A stretch of DNA of 35,393 nt, from positions 1 to 35,393 of the forward strand of contig JAJZGX010000019.1 of assembly GCA_021804825.1 (NCBI GenBank), read 5' to 3'. The notes beneath the pieces were generated by a model, which saw only the letters and a program-made list of their open reading frames with translations, was not told the DNA's origin and made no database searches. A program made the translations under genes and the position numbers. Origin of the DNA: Pseudomonadota bacterium. GTDB lineage: Bacteria; Pseudomonadota; Alphaproteobacteria; Rhizobiales; Beijerinckiaceae. How positions within the stretch are numbered: the stretch's first letter is position 1; each line of letters opens with the position of its first letter. Positions 8,196-17,700 of the stretch are shown here, piece after piece.

Positions 8196-9482
8196 TCAGC
8201 CCCTCGTTGCCACCTTCATCGCCTTGGGCTGGCCGAGCTTGGGCAGAAACCAGGTCAGGAAGCCGATCGCCGGCAGAAAGGCGCAGAGATGGAACACAAA
8301 GGCGACGCTGGTATGGTCGGCCAGAATGCCGAGGCTCCCTGCCCCTAGCCCACCCATGCCGAAGGCCAGTCCGAAGAACAAGCCCGACACCATGCCCACC
8401 CGGCCCGGCAGCAACTCCTGCGCATAGACCACGATCGTGGAAAATGCCGATGAAATCACAAAACCCACCAGCATGCTCAGGATAATGGTTCCCGGCAGAT
8501 TGGCATAGGGCATGGCGAGGGTCAGCGGTAAAGCCCCGACAATCGAAATCCAGATCACCGGCAAACGGCCATAGCGATCCCCCAACGGCCCACCAATCAG
8601 CGTGCCCGAAGCAAAGGCGAAGAGATAGGCAAATAGCCCCAGCTGCGCCTCGCCAATCGGCAACTGGAACTTGTGGATGAGATAGAATGTATAAAAGGTC
8701 GTCATCGACGCCGTATAGAAGAACTTGGAAAACATCAGCGCCATCAGCACTAGCAGCGCCCGTGTCACCTGAGCGCGCGGCAATGGCAGGGCCTTTGCCC
8801 GCGCACCAACCACCTTGGCCGGTTCGGCGGCAAGGCGCTGTGCATACCAGCGCCCGACATAATAAAGGATGCCCATGGCCAGCAGCGGCACGACAATGAA
8901 GCCCGCAACACTGCTGCGCCCCAACGGCACCACGACCAGCGCCGCCAGCAGCGGCCCGCTCGATGTGCCAAAATTGCCACCCACCTGAAACAAGGATTGC
9001 GCCAGCCCATAGCGCCCGCCCGATGCGGCGCGTGCCATGCGCGAAGATTCAGGGTGAAACACCGCCGAGCCTATGCCCACCAGCGCGGCGGCGACCAGCA
9101 GCGTCGGCAGATTGCCCGCCACCGACAACAGCAGCAAGCCGCTCAGGCTGGAAATCATTCCCAGTGACGCAGAATAAGGCAGCGGACGCCGATCAGTATA
9201 AGTTCCGATCAGCGGTTGCAGAACAGACCCAGTGAGCTGGAACACCAGCGTGATCAGCCCGACTTCGGCAAAGCTCAGCGAAAATTCCGCCTTGAGCAGC
9301 GGGTACATCGCCGGAAGCAGCGATTGCAGCATGTCATTGAGGAAATGCGATAGTGATACTGCGCCCAAAATAAGCATGATCGGCCCTGTCGTCGCCACAG
9401 GACGCCGCGCCGGAGCCACGTCCGCAACAACGGGGCCGACCAGAGTGCCGTCGACCTCTGCAAGATTCACGTTCATGTTCAC
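8196..9482 (-). CDS. fsr: MFS transporter of the fosmidomycin-resistance (Fsr) type
   Basis: A 428-residue, roughly 12-helix inner-membrane major facilitator. The N-terminal half matches the Fsr family closely in remembered features: SLSHFLNDMLQSLLPAMYP, FAEVGLITLVFQLTGSVLQP, TDRRPLPYS, and GIGSAVFHPESSRMARAASG followed by GLAQSLFQVGGNFG. The MFS loop motif GDRYGRLPV occurs in the C-terminal half. Fsr exports fosmidomycin in E. coli; the natural substrate is unknown, so drug export is an inference. Translation probably begins at the GTG at 9482, with AGAGGG 9 bases upstream. An ATG at 9476 is the alternative. It precedes ribH in the same direction, separated by 160 bases and a hairpin. Confidence 0.9.
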   Translation of the reverse strand: MNMNVNLAEVDGTLVGPVVADVAPARRPVATTGPIMLILGAVSLSHFLNDMLQSLLPAMYPLLKAEFSLSFAEVGLITLVFQLTGSVLQPLIGTYTDRRPLPYSASLGMISSLSGLLLLSVAGNLPTLLVAAALVGIGSAVFHPESSRMARAASGGRYGLAQSLFQVGGNFGTSSGPLLAALVVVPLGRSSVAGFIVVPLLAMGILYYVGRWYAQRLAAEPAKVVGARAKALPLPRAQVTRALLVLMALMFSKFFYTASMTTFYTFYLIHKFQLPIGEAQLGLFAYLFAFASGTLIGGPLGDRYGRLPVIWISIVGALPLTLAMPYANLPGTIILSMLVGFVISSAFSTIVVYAQELLPGRVGMVSGLFFGLAFGMGGLGAGSLGILADHTSVAFVFHLCAFLPAIGFLTWFLPKLGQPKAMKVATRG

Positions 9483-9609
9483 GGGGACAGACCCTCTTTT
9501 TGCCGATCACCCTTAAATATCTGAAATAGCCCGCGCGGCAACGGCGCGAGGCAAATGCCAGCCATGCAATTTATTCAGGAGCGCGACGTCCGCTCATGCA
9601 AAATCCGCT

Positions 9610-10929
9610 TCATTGCTGCTGCACGGGCGCAACAATGCTGCGCTGCTGTGCGGCCAATTCCTCGCGCGCCAGCTTGGAGGGGCTCATCGCGGCGTCGACA
9701 TTCAAGCCATCACGCTTGTAGATGTCGTCACGGAACTGCACGATGCCGTCAGGCGTTGCCCAGGCGGTGATATAGACCCAATAGACCGGCACAGGCGGGG
9801 TGATGTCGACATCCAGACGCTGGCCGGAATTGATGGTGTCATCCACTTTCTGGCGATCCCAGCCAGGATTGTCCTTGAGCAGCCAGGTCACATAATCACG
9901 CACATCCTGCAGGCGCATGCACCCTGACGACACAAAGCGGTAATCGTCACCAAACACACCCTTTTCATTGGTGTCGTGCATATAGACGCCATAGGGATTG
10001 TTGATGTTGATGCGCACCACGCCAAGCGCATTACCCGCCCCCGAATCCTGACGGAACCGGTAATTTTCAGCCTGATAGGAATCCCAGTTGATGCTGGAAG
10101 CCTGCACTTCCTGCCCGCTCTTGTCGAAAATCCGGATGCGGTTTTCTTCGAGGTAATGCGGATGCTTCTGCATCAGGGGAATGAGGTCTTTCTTGATGAT
10201 CGAGGCCGGCACCGTCCAATAGGGATTGAAATTGATCTGGATGGCCTTGGTCTGCATGATCGGCGAAGGCCGGTCGATGCGCCCGACTCCTGCCTTGTGG
10301 CGGGTGATCACCACATTGTTTTCAACCGTCTCCACCCGCGCCGCAGGAATGTTCGCGACAACATAGCGCTGGTCGTTGAGGCCCTGATATTCGCGCAGAC
10401 GCACCGAATTCAGCGTGAGTTGCTGCAAGCGCATGGTCACCGGGACATTCATGGCGCGCAGCGTTTCCCTGTCCACCACGCCGCTGATGGCAAGGCCATG
10501 ACGTGCCTGAAAACGCCTGACCGCCGCCGCGACGAAGGAATCAAAATTCTCGGACATGCCGGCAACACGCGGAAGATCATCGGTGATCATCAGGCGGCGA
10601 CGCAAAGCCTGCACATCGGGGCCACGCATACCGAGTCGCAATTGCCGCCGCGGCTGGAATGATGGCCACCCGCCCTTGTCGGCAAGAGCCTGGTAGCGCT
10701 GCACGGCGGCAGCGGTCGCGTCGATGGTCTGCTGCGAAAGCAGTGGCACGCTCGAGCGCCCCAAAGCCTGCGGCGGATCAGCATCATATTGCTGCGCCCA
10801 TTCGGCTTGACGTCCAACCAGTGCAGCATGCGCGCCCAAACTTGCGCCCAGAAAGCCAACACCGGCACCAACAACCCCGGTTATAACGTTGCGGCGCGAA
10901 AGCGCCCGCCCGCCAAAATGCCCGTTCAT
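9610..10929 (-). CDS. L,D-transpeptidase with peptidoglycan-binding domain (YcbB/LdtD-like, LdtP candidate)
   Basis: Makes 3-3 crosslinks in peptidoglycan or attaches proteins to it, acting in the periplasm. The N-terminus has a signal sequence starting with ALSRRNVITGVVGAGVGFLGASLG, which contains a twin-arginine-like SRRNVI. Next is a PG_binding_1 domain (LRLGMRGPDVQALRRRL ... AVRRFQARHGLAISGVVDRETL) and then the YkuD catalytic domain with HDTNEKGVFG and VSSGCMRLQD (catalytic Cys337). The 439-residue size fits YcbB-type enzymes. I chose the ATG at 10929; an upstream in-frame ATG at 10977 would add 16 residues. The neighbouring ldtR gene encodes the regulator known to control an L,D-transpeptidase (LdtP) in Liberibacter, which suggests this is the matching target. 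Confidence 0.92.
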   Translation of the reverse strand: MNGHFGGRALSRRNVITGVVGAGVGFLGASLGAHAALVGRQAEWAQQYDADPPQALGRSSVPLLSQQTIDATAAAVQRYQALADKGGWPSFQPRRQLRLGMRGPDVQALRRRLMITDDLPRVAGMSENFDSFVAAAVRRFQARHGLAISGVVDRETLRAMNVPVTMRLQQLTLNSVRLREYQGLNDQRYVVANIPAARVETVENNVVITRHKAGVGRIDRPSPIMQTKAIQINFNPYWTVPASIIKKDLIPLMQKHPHYLEENRIRIFDKSGQEVQASSINWDSYQAENYRFRQDSGAGNALGVVRININNPYGVYMHDTNEKGVFGDDYRFVSSGCMRLQDVRDYVTWLLKDNPGWDRQKVDDTINSGQRLDVDITPPVPVYWVYITAWATPDGIVQFRDDIYKRDGLNVDAAMSPSKLAREELAAQQRSIVAPVQQQ

Positions 10930-10980
10930 CAATTCAAATCCCGCTGCCACGGCCAAACCAGCCGATTCTATGCACACCTG

Positions 10981-11013
10981 CGCATGTCATGGTTGAGAAA
11001 GCGCAAACATGCG
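10981..11013. promoter_or_regulatory. Inverted repeat in the L,D-transpeptidase promoter region
   Basis: CGCATGT at 10981-10987 and ACATGCG at 11007-11013 form a 7-base inverted repeat with 19 bases between arms, 52-84 bases upstream of the transpeptidase start. The location suits an operator, possibly for LdtR, but the spacing is wide and I could not compare it with a known LdtR site. Confidence 0.25.
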
Positions 11014-11084
11014 GGCTTATTTATGGCTTAACGCGGTTGTGAAGCGCTGGATTGCATTTTTTGCAGAACTCAGCGCCAAAAACA

Positions 11085-11112
11085 AAAAAGGACACATCAC
11101 TGTGTCCTTTTT
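11085..11112. terminator. Bidirectional rho-independent terminator after ldtR
   Basis: A perfect 12-base-pair hairpin (AAAAAGGACACA 11085-11096, loop TCAC, TGTGTCCTTTTT 11101-11112) with A and T runs on both flanks. It lies 29 bases past the ldtR stop on the minus strand and isolates ldtR transcription from the downstream transpeptidase promoter. Confidence 0.9.
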
Positions 11113-11140
11113 GCAACATCAGACGAGACTTCAGACGCGA

Positions 11141-11653
11141 TCAGAGGCGGAAGCGGATCTGATCCGTCCAGAAGCGCTCCAACCGGGTCAGCGCCACATT
11201 CATGCGGGCGAAATCATCGCCGGAAATGCCACCGATCTGTTCGACCGTGGTGACGTGCTTTTCGTAGAGCGCGGAAACAATGCTCATCACCTCTTTGCCT
11301 TTCGGCGTCAGGCTGATACGCACCGACCGGCGATCAACGCGTGAACGAGCGTGGTGAAGATAGCCCATCTCGACCAGTTTCTTGACATTGTAGGAAACAT
11401 TGGAACCGAGGTAATAGCCTCTGGTGCGCAATTCGCCAGCGGTCAGCTCGCTATCGCCAATGTTATAGAGCAACAGCGCCTGCACTGAATTGACATCGGT
11501 GCGGTTGCGGCGATCAAATTCATCCTTGATGACATCAAGCAGACGACGGTGCAGCCGTTCCACCAAAGTCAATGATTCATGATAGATCGGACGCAATTCA
11601 TTGAAGCGTTCGCTACGAGCGATGGCAACTTCATTTTTAGCAGCGTTGTTCAT
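11141..11653 (-). CDS. ldtR: MarR-family transcriptional regulator LdtR
   Basis: A 170-residue winged-helix regulator. The MarR fold is seen as VNSVQALLLYNIGDSELTAGELRTRGYYLGSN (helix-turn-helix region, about residues 53-84). The wing follows, with YLHHARSRVDRRSVRISLTPKGKEV. The match to the Hyphomicrobiales LdtR group is strong (SNVSYNVKKLVEMGYLHH). In Liberibacter, LdtR activates an L,D-transpeptidase gene and affects osmotic tolerance; orthologues influence motility in rhizobia (established knowledge, from memory). The ATG at 11653 has AAGG 7 bases upstream. It has its own terminator and leader, so it is probably transcribed alone, upstream of and parallel to the transpeptidase gene. Confidence 0.93.
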   Translation of the reverse strand: MNNAAKNEVAIARSERFNELRPIYHESLTLVERLHRRLLDVIKDEFDRRNRTDVNSVQALLLYNIGDSELTAGELRTRGYYLGSNVSYNVKKLVEMGYLHHARSRVDRRSVRISLTPKGKEVMSIVSALYEKHVTTVEQIGGISGDDFARMNVALTRLERFWTDQIRFRL

Positions 11654-11865
11654 ACTACACCTTGCTTGTTGTTGGCTCGGCGCTCTGTTTCAAGGAGCGT
11701 TCGTGCCTCTCGTCTGATGAGATGAACTTACACGGCACCCCTGAATCCCGACTTAAATAACAGAATGAATCGATGATTTACACTTTTGGGTGAATCAAAC
11801 ATGAAATAAAACATGGGTTTACAATGAATCCACCTTAACCATCCGGCGGCCCTGCACCCTCGCGG

Positions 11866-12309
11866 TCAGCGCGCGGCGCGTTCGCGCGTCGCTTGATAGG
11901 TGAGGCCGATATAGGCAAGCAGCAGCACGATATCCGCCAGCCGCAACGCCAGGCCATTGAACGGCACGCTGGCATAGGCGAGGCCCGTGAGGATTTGCGC
12001 CGTGCAGAGGCACACCCACAAGACCCCGCCCCAGGCGGCGGGCAGCCACAGTCCGGTCGCAGCAATCAGATCGAGCACCGCGAAAATCACCAGACCGGAA
12101 GCATTGGCAAAGCCGAGGGTTGCCAGCGGTGCCGGCCGGTGCATCAACAGCGCCTGCCACAGCGCCAGCCCCTGCACCATCCACAGGCCGGCCATCACCC
12201 GCAGAAAGGTCACCAGCAATTTGTTCCACTGCCCCAACTGGCGCCTTGGCGCGGTCTGCTCGGCGACACTCATCGGCGGCAGCGGCCGCGAAGTCTGTTG
12301 CTCGCTCAT
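11866..12309 (-). CDS. Small membrane protein (DUF6163-like), coupled to the acyl-CoA hydrolase gene
   Basis: A 147-residue protein with a hydrophilic N-terminus (MSEQQTSRPLPPMSV) and four predicted membrane helices. The helices are LLVTFLRVMAGLWMVQGLALW, ASGLVIFAVLDLIAATGLWL, GVLWVCLCTAQILTGLAYA and LRLADIVLLLAYIGLTY. It ends in a short basic tail. The ATG at 12309 overlaps the preceding stop by four bases (ATGA, 12306-12309), which fixes the start and implies translational coupling. Function is unknown; the family is named from memory and I am only moderately sure of it. No T-rich terminator is visible downstream. The 212 bases to ldtR hold the ldtR promoter region and no recognisable gene. 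Confidence 0.8.
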   Translation of the reverse strand: MSEQQTSRPLPPMSVAEQTAPRRQLGQWNKLLVTFLRVMAGLWMVQGLALWQALLMHRPAPLATLGFANASGLVIFAVLDLIAATGLWLPAAWGGVLWVCLCTAQILTGLAYASVPFNGLALRLADIVLLLAYIGLTYQATRERAAR

Positions 12310-13367
12310 GGCGTCATCCGCGCTGTCGGCCAACCCGGCTGCCAGGGCGCAGCAAACCAGGCGTCTATGTGCGCATGGTCAACGCCCTCCAGGGAATCGG
12401 GTTTCCAATGCGGCGCTTTATCCTTGTCGATCGTCATGGCCCGTGTGCCTTCGTAAAAATCAGAATCGCGGCACAGATGCGAGACGATGCAAAGCTCCAT
12501 CGCCAAGGCCTGCGCCAGATCAAGCCCGCCGCCAAGCTGCATCTGGCGGAAGGCGACGCTGAGGCTGGTGGGTGAATGACGGCGCAACGCCGCAAGATCC
12601 GCCGCCGCGATGGCATCGGCGGGCGCCAGCGCCGCGAGCCGGGTCATGATGTCAGCAAGACTCGTGCCCCGATAGGCATGTTCGAGTTGCGGCGACAAAT
12701 TCGACTGCGGCCTGATGTTGCCCGTCGGCAGCAGTCTCGCGACACTCTCCCCCGCCGCCAGCGCGTCCAGCAGGCGCGGCTGTTCTTCGCTGGCACACCT
12801 GTGCGTCGCCAGCCCCAGCGCTTTGGCTTCATTCGCGCCGACCCGCGCGCCCGTCAACGCCAGCCGCATGCCGCTCGCCCCGGGAAGCCGCGGCAGAAAA
12901 TAACTGGCGCCGATGTCCGGGAAAAACCCGATGCCGACTTCCGGCATGGCAAATTGCCAGCCATCGCCCGCCACAACATGCGAGCCATGCAGCGCCACGC
13001 CGACGCCCCCGCCCATGACGAGCCCGTCAACCAGAGCAATATAGGGCTTGGCGAGGCGGCTGATGCGCAGATTGAGCGCGTATTCATCGCGCCAGAAAGC
13101 CATCTGCGCGTCATGATCCCCTGCCCGCCCGAGATCATAGAGGTGGCGAATATCCCCACCGGCGCTGAAGGCTCGGCCCGGCGCCGCGGAAACAACAATG
13201 GCACGAACCGACGAATCGTGCTCCCATTCATCGAGCGCCGCGTCGATGGCGGCAACCATGCCGTGGCTGATCGCGTTCAACGCCTGCGGGCGTTGCAGTT
13301 CGATATGGCCCAGCGCCCCGCGCCGCTGGCAGGACAAATCCGGATTTGCTGAAATGGCGTTTGCCAC
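12306..13367 (-). CDS. 3-hydroxyisobutyryl-CoA hydrolase (enoyl-CoA hydratase superfamily)
   Basis: Hydrolyses 3-hydroxyisobutyryl-CoA in valine degradation, releasing free 3-hydroxyisobutyrate and CoA. The 353-residue protein has the crotonase fold: RPQALNAIS, the oxyanion segment AFSAGGDIRHLY (66-77), GLVMGGGVGVALHGSH (115-130), and the catalytic-region residues in MPEVGIGFFPDIGASYFLPRL (Glu143, Asp151). The long C-terminal part with DFYEGTRAMTIDKDKAPHWKP is the hydrolase-specific tail that separates this family from true enoyl-CoA hydratases. It is divergent from the RND adaptor gene and overlaps the small membrane protein gene by 4 bases. Confidence 0.9.
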   Translation of the reverse strand: MANAISANPDLSCQRRGALGHIELQRPQALNAISHGMVAAIDAALDEWEHDSSVRAIVVSAAPGRAFSAGGDIRHLYDLGRAGDHDAQMAFWRDEYALNLRISRLAKPYIALVDGLVMGGGVGVALHGSHVVAGDGWQFAMPEVGIGFFPDIGASYFLPRLPGASGMRLALTGARVGANEAKALGLATHRCASEEQPRLLDALAAGESVARLLPTGNIRPQSNLSPQLEHAYRGTSLADIMTRLAALAPADAIAAADLAALRRHSPTSLSVAFRQMQLGGGLDLAQALAMELCIVSHLCRDSDFYEGTRAMTIDKDKAPHWKPDSLEGVDHAHIDAWFAAPWQPGWPTARMTP

Positions 13368-13513
13368 AAGTGCCTCATGACGCTGTTCGCCCCTGCTGAA
13401 TGCCGTTTTCAGGCTTCAAGGTCAATCGCGCTGATCAGCCTTGCGGGGCCGTGCCTTGTTGTTGGCCAAAATTCGCTTTAATTGAGGGGCTGATAGTTCA
13501 AAAAGAGGTGACA

Positions 13514-14764
13514 GTGCGCCGCATTTATTTTCTGGCTCTGGTTGTGCTCGCGCTCGTCGCCTTGCTGGTGAGCTATCCTGCCCGTGTCGCTGGAATTTCG
13601 CCGGGCCTTGCGGCTGCAGGTTCAAAATTGCGGGCTGAATTGCCGGCGGCCCTCGTGGCGCATTTGCCTGACACGAAAATGACGCAAGCCAAGGCGCAGC
13701 CAACCCACCCGTCCATGCCCGCAGTGGTCGTCTTGACGACCCAGGTGGTGAAGGGACCGCTCGCCCGCGTCGAAACCACCATTGGCACGGTGCAACCCAT
13801 CGCCTCGGTAGCGCTGCGCACCCGCCTCGATGCCCAGGTCGATCAGGTGCTGGTCAAGGACGGTGCTGAAATCAAGCAGGGCGCGCTTGTTTTCAAGCTG
13901 GATGCACGCCAGCTCGATGCCCAGATTGCCCAGGCGCAGGCGACCCTGACGCGCGACGACGCCCAGATCGCCCAGGCACAAACCGATCTCAGACGCGCCA
14001 GCGATCTGCTTGCGCGCAATGCCGGCGCCAAGGCGACCGTGGACACAGCCCGCACCAATCTCGCCAGCTTCAAGGCGACCAAGGCGGCCGATCAGGCCGC
14101 GCTTGCCAATCTCGAAGTGCAAAAAACCTGGACGAGCATCACCTCGCCGATCACCGGGCGCATCGGCGTTGTCGGCGTCAAGGCCGGCAATATCATTCGA
14201 GCGGGCGACAGCGGCCCCACTGGCACCCTCGCCACCATCAACCAGATGTCGCCGATCTATGTCGCCTTCTCTTTGCCGCAGGACCTGCTCGACGCGCTGC
14301 GCAAGGCCGAACACAGCGATCAAAGCTATGTGGTCGCAACACCGCAGGGCGCCAGCATCGGTGAGCGCGGCAAGATCGCCGAGATCGACAATGCCATTGA
14401 TAGCGCCACGGGCACCATCACCGCCCATGCGATTTTCGCAAATACCCATGAGCAGCTTTGGCCGGGACAATTGTGCAATGTCGCGGTCACGCTCGACACC
14501 GCCCCCGCCGCAATCACGCTTGCGCGGCAGGCAGTGCAGAATGGCCAGAACGGCAATTTCGTGTTTCTGGTCGAGAACAATGTCGCGACCATGCGGCCCG
14601 TCAAGGTGGCCCGCACGCAAGGCGATCTGGCGGTTATCACCTCCGGCCTCGAGGGCGGCGAGACCGTTGTCCTGGATGGTGCCTCGCGGCTGGTCAACGG
14701 CGCCCATGTCGTCATACGCAAACCCGCAACGCCGCAGGATGTCGGCTCAAAGCAGGCTGATTGA
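13514..14764 (+). CDS. RND efflux periplasmic adaptor (membrane fusion protein)
   Basis: Links an inner-membrane RND pump to an outer-membrane channel. The N-terminus carries one membrane/signal segment (RRIYFLALVVLALVALLVSYPA). Barrel-sandwich halves flank an alpha-helical hairpin (about residues 130-195 with QLDAQIAQAQATLTRDD and ARTNLASFKATKAADQAAL), followed by TSITSPITGRIGVVGVKAGN. The usual beta-barrel segments then follow (MSPIYVAFSLPQ, ITAHAIFANTHEQLWPGQL). I chose a GTG start at 13514, with AGAGG 5 bases upstream, over an ATG at 13400. The earlier stretch has no family similarity and would hide the signal segment. The stop is 2 bases before the ATG of the pump gene, so both are one operon. 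No outer-membrane channel gene is nearby. Confidence 0.92.
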   Translation: MRRIYFLALVVLALVALLVSYPARVAGISPGLAAAGSKLRAELPAALVAHLPDTKMTQAKAQPTHPSMPAVVVLTTQVVKGPLARVETTIGTVQPIASVALRTRLDAQVDQVLVKDGAEIKQGALVFKLDARQLDAQIAQAQATLTRDDAQIAQAQTDLRRASDLLARNAGAKATVDTARTNLASFKATKAADQAALANLEVQKTWTSITSPITGRIGVVGVKAGNIIRAGDSGPTGTLATINQMSPIYVAFSLPQDLLDALRKAEHSDQSYVVATPQGASIGERGKIAEIDNAIDSATGTITAHAIFANTHEQLWPGQLCNVAVTLDTAPAAITLARQAVQNGQNGNFVFLVENNVATMRPVKVARTQGDLAVITSGLEGGETVVLDGASRLVNGAHVVIRKPATPQDVGSKQAD

Positions 14765-14766
14765 CC

Positions 14767-17700
14767 ATGAGCCTGCCAGAGCTTTGCATCCGCCGCCCCG
14801 TGATGACGACTTTGCTGATGCTGTCGTTCATCGCCTTTGGTCTCATTGGCTACCAGCAACTGCCCGTCTCGGCGCTGCCGCAGGTCGATTTCCCGACAAT
14901 CCAGATCGAAGCCAATCTCAACGGCGCCAGCCCGGAAACCATGGCCTCGGCCGTCGCTGCGCCCATCGAGCGCCAATTGGCGACCGTGTCGGGCATTTCG
15001 GCCATGACCTCGTCGTCCAGCCGTGGCTCCACCACCATCACCGTGCAATTTGCCTTGAACCGCAACATCGACGGCGCGTCGCTGGATGTCGCGGCAGCAT
15101 TGTCGGCGGTGCAGAAAAACCTGCCCCCTGCCATGACCAGCGCCCCCTCGTTCCGCAAGGTCAATCCCGCCGATTTCCCGGTGCTGCTGCTGGCGCTGTC
15201 GTCCGACACGCTGCCGCTCTCCAAGGTCGATGATTATGGCGAGCAGGTATTTGCGCAGCAGATTTCGCAGCTTGATGGCGTCGCGCAGGTGCTCATCTTC
15301 GGGCAGCAGAAATATGCCGTGCGTGTCGACGTCGATCCCGACAAGGCAGCAGCGCGCGGCGTGACCCTGGCCGATGTCGGCAATGCCGTGGCTGCCGCCA
15401 ATTCCTCGACTCCGGTCGGCACCCAATATGGCAAACACCAGAACATAACGCTCGATGCCAGCGGCCAATTGCAAAAAGCCAATGATTTCCGGCATGTCGT
15501 CGTCGCCTTCCGCAATGGCGCGCCGGTCATGCTCGATCAGATCGCCAATTTGAAGGATTCGGTGACTGATACCCAGACCGCCGCCTGGTTCAATTCCAAG
15601 CGCGCGGTCATTCTGGCGATATTCCGCCAGTCGGACGCCAATACCGTGAAGGTGGTTGACCAAATCCGCGCGCGCCTGCCCAAATATAACGCGCAGATCC
15701 CGGCGAGCGTCCATGCCGATGTGCTGAACGACCGCTCGGTGTCGATCAGGGATTCCATCGCCGATGTTCAGGACACTTTGGCGCTTTCGGTGGCCCTTGT
15801 GGTGATGGTGATTTTCTTCTTCCTGAAAAGCGTCCCCGCCACGCTCATTCCAGCGCTGGCCCTGCCGGTTTCGCTCATCGGCACCTTCGGATTCATGTTC
15901 GCCTTTGGCTATTCGATCGACAACATCTCGCTTCTGGCCATCACACTGTCGGTTGGCTTTGTGGTGGATGACGCCATCGTCATGCTGGAGAACATCGTCC
16001 GTCACGTCGAAGAGGGCATGAAACCCTTCGATGCGGCGCTGAAAGGTGCTGGCGAAATCGCCTTCACCATTCTGTCCATGACGCTGTCGCTCGTCGCCGT
16101 CTTCATCCCGGTGCTGTTCATGGGCGATGTCGTCGGCCGGGTTTTCCGTGAATTTGCCGTGACCATTTCTGTTGCCATTCTGGTTTCGGGCTTCGTGTCG
16201 CTCACCCTGACGCCGATGCTGTGCGCGCGCCTGCTGCGCCCCATCAACCACGAGGCCCGGCAGAATTTCTTTGCACGCTTCAGTGATCGAGTCGTCAATG
16301 GCGTGCAACTGGCTTACCAGCGCAGCCTTGATTTCGTGCTGCACGTGCGCCCGCTGATCCTGCTTCTCACCTTTGTGACCATCGGCGCGTCACTATGGGC
16401 CTATTATGCCATCCCCAAAGGCTTCTTCCCGATTGAAGATACCGGCTTCTTGCTGGCAGCCACCGAAGCCTCGCCCGATACGTCGCTGGCCGCCATGGCG
16501 GCACGCCAGAAGCAATTGTCCGCGATCGTGCGCAAAGACCCTGCCGTGGAATATGCCGTGTCGGCCATCGGCGGCATCACCAGCACCAATCAGGGCCGCA
16601 TGTTTGTCGCCTTGAAACCCAAGGGGCAGCGCCCGCCGCTGTTCACCATGGTAAGCCGCCTGCGCAAGGAAGCCTCCGCTGTGCCCGGCCTGTCGGCGAT
16701 TTTCATCCCGATTCAGAACCTCAACCTTCAGGGCGGACGCCCGGCGCGCGCCGCCTATCAATATACCCTGCAATCAACCGATCTTGGCGCACTCTACCCT
16801 GATTCGAACAGGATGATGCTGGCCATGCGCAAGCTGCCCGGCCTGCGCGATGTCAATACCGATCTGCAAATCCGCAACCCCGTCGCCAAGGTCATCATCG
16901 ACCGGCAAAAGGCTGCGGCTCTGGGTGTCAATGCCGACCAGATCCGCACCACACTGAACAATGCCTATGGCTCGCGTGTGGTTTCAACTATCTACACTCA
17001 GGCCGCAGATTATGATGTGATCGTCGAGGCAGACAACAACTTCCAAAATCATATCAACGCCTTGGGGCGCCTTGATGTCCGCAGCCAGACCGGCGCGCTG
17101 GTGCCGCTCAATCAAGTGTCACGCATCGTGCGTCAGGTCGGGCCGCTGTCGGTCAACCGTCAGTCGCAGCAGCCGGCCGTGACCCTCTCCTTCAACCTCG
17201 CCCCCGGTGTGTCGATCGGCGCGGCCATTACCGAAATCCACGGCGCCGAGCGCAAACTCAACTTGCCCGCCTCCGTCACCACCAGTTTCTCAGGCACGGC
17301 GCAATTGTTCCAGAAATCTCTGCAAGGTCAGGGCATTCTGCTGATGGCCGCTGTGCTGACCATTTATATCGTGCTCGGCGTGCTTTACGAGAGCTTCATC
17401 CATCCGGTCACCATTCTCTCGGGCCTGCCTTCCGCCGGACTTGGCGCGCTGATCGCCCTTGCGCTTGGTGGACGTGAACTGACTGTCATCGCCATCATCG
17501 GCATTTTGATGCTGGTGGGCATCGTCAAGAAAAACGCCATCATGATGATTGATTTCGCCATCGAGCGGCGCTTGCAGGGCGCGGACGCGCTTACCGCCAT
17601 CCGCGAAGCGGCGGTGATCCGTTTCCGCCCGATCATGATGACCACGCTCTGCGCCATGCTTGGCACCCTGCCCATCGCACTGGGAACCGGTGCCGGCTCG

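Noticed and set aside
14326-16344. A 672-codon open frame antisense to the RND adaptor and pump genes
   Set aside because: It is a mirror of high-GC codon bias. The translation is rich in His, Arg, Gln and Asp without any domain, and the plus-strand protein is an unmistakable RND pump.
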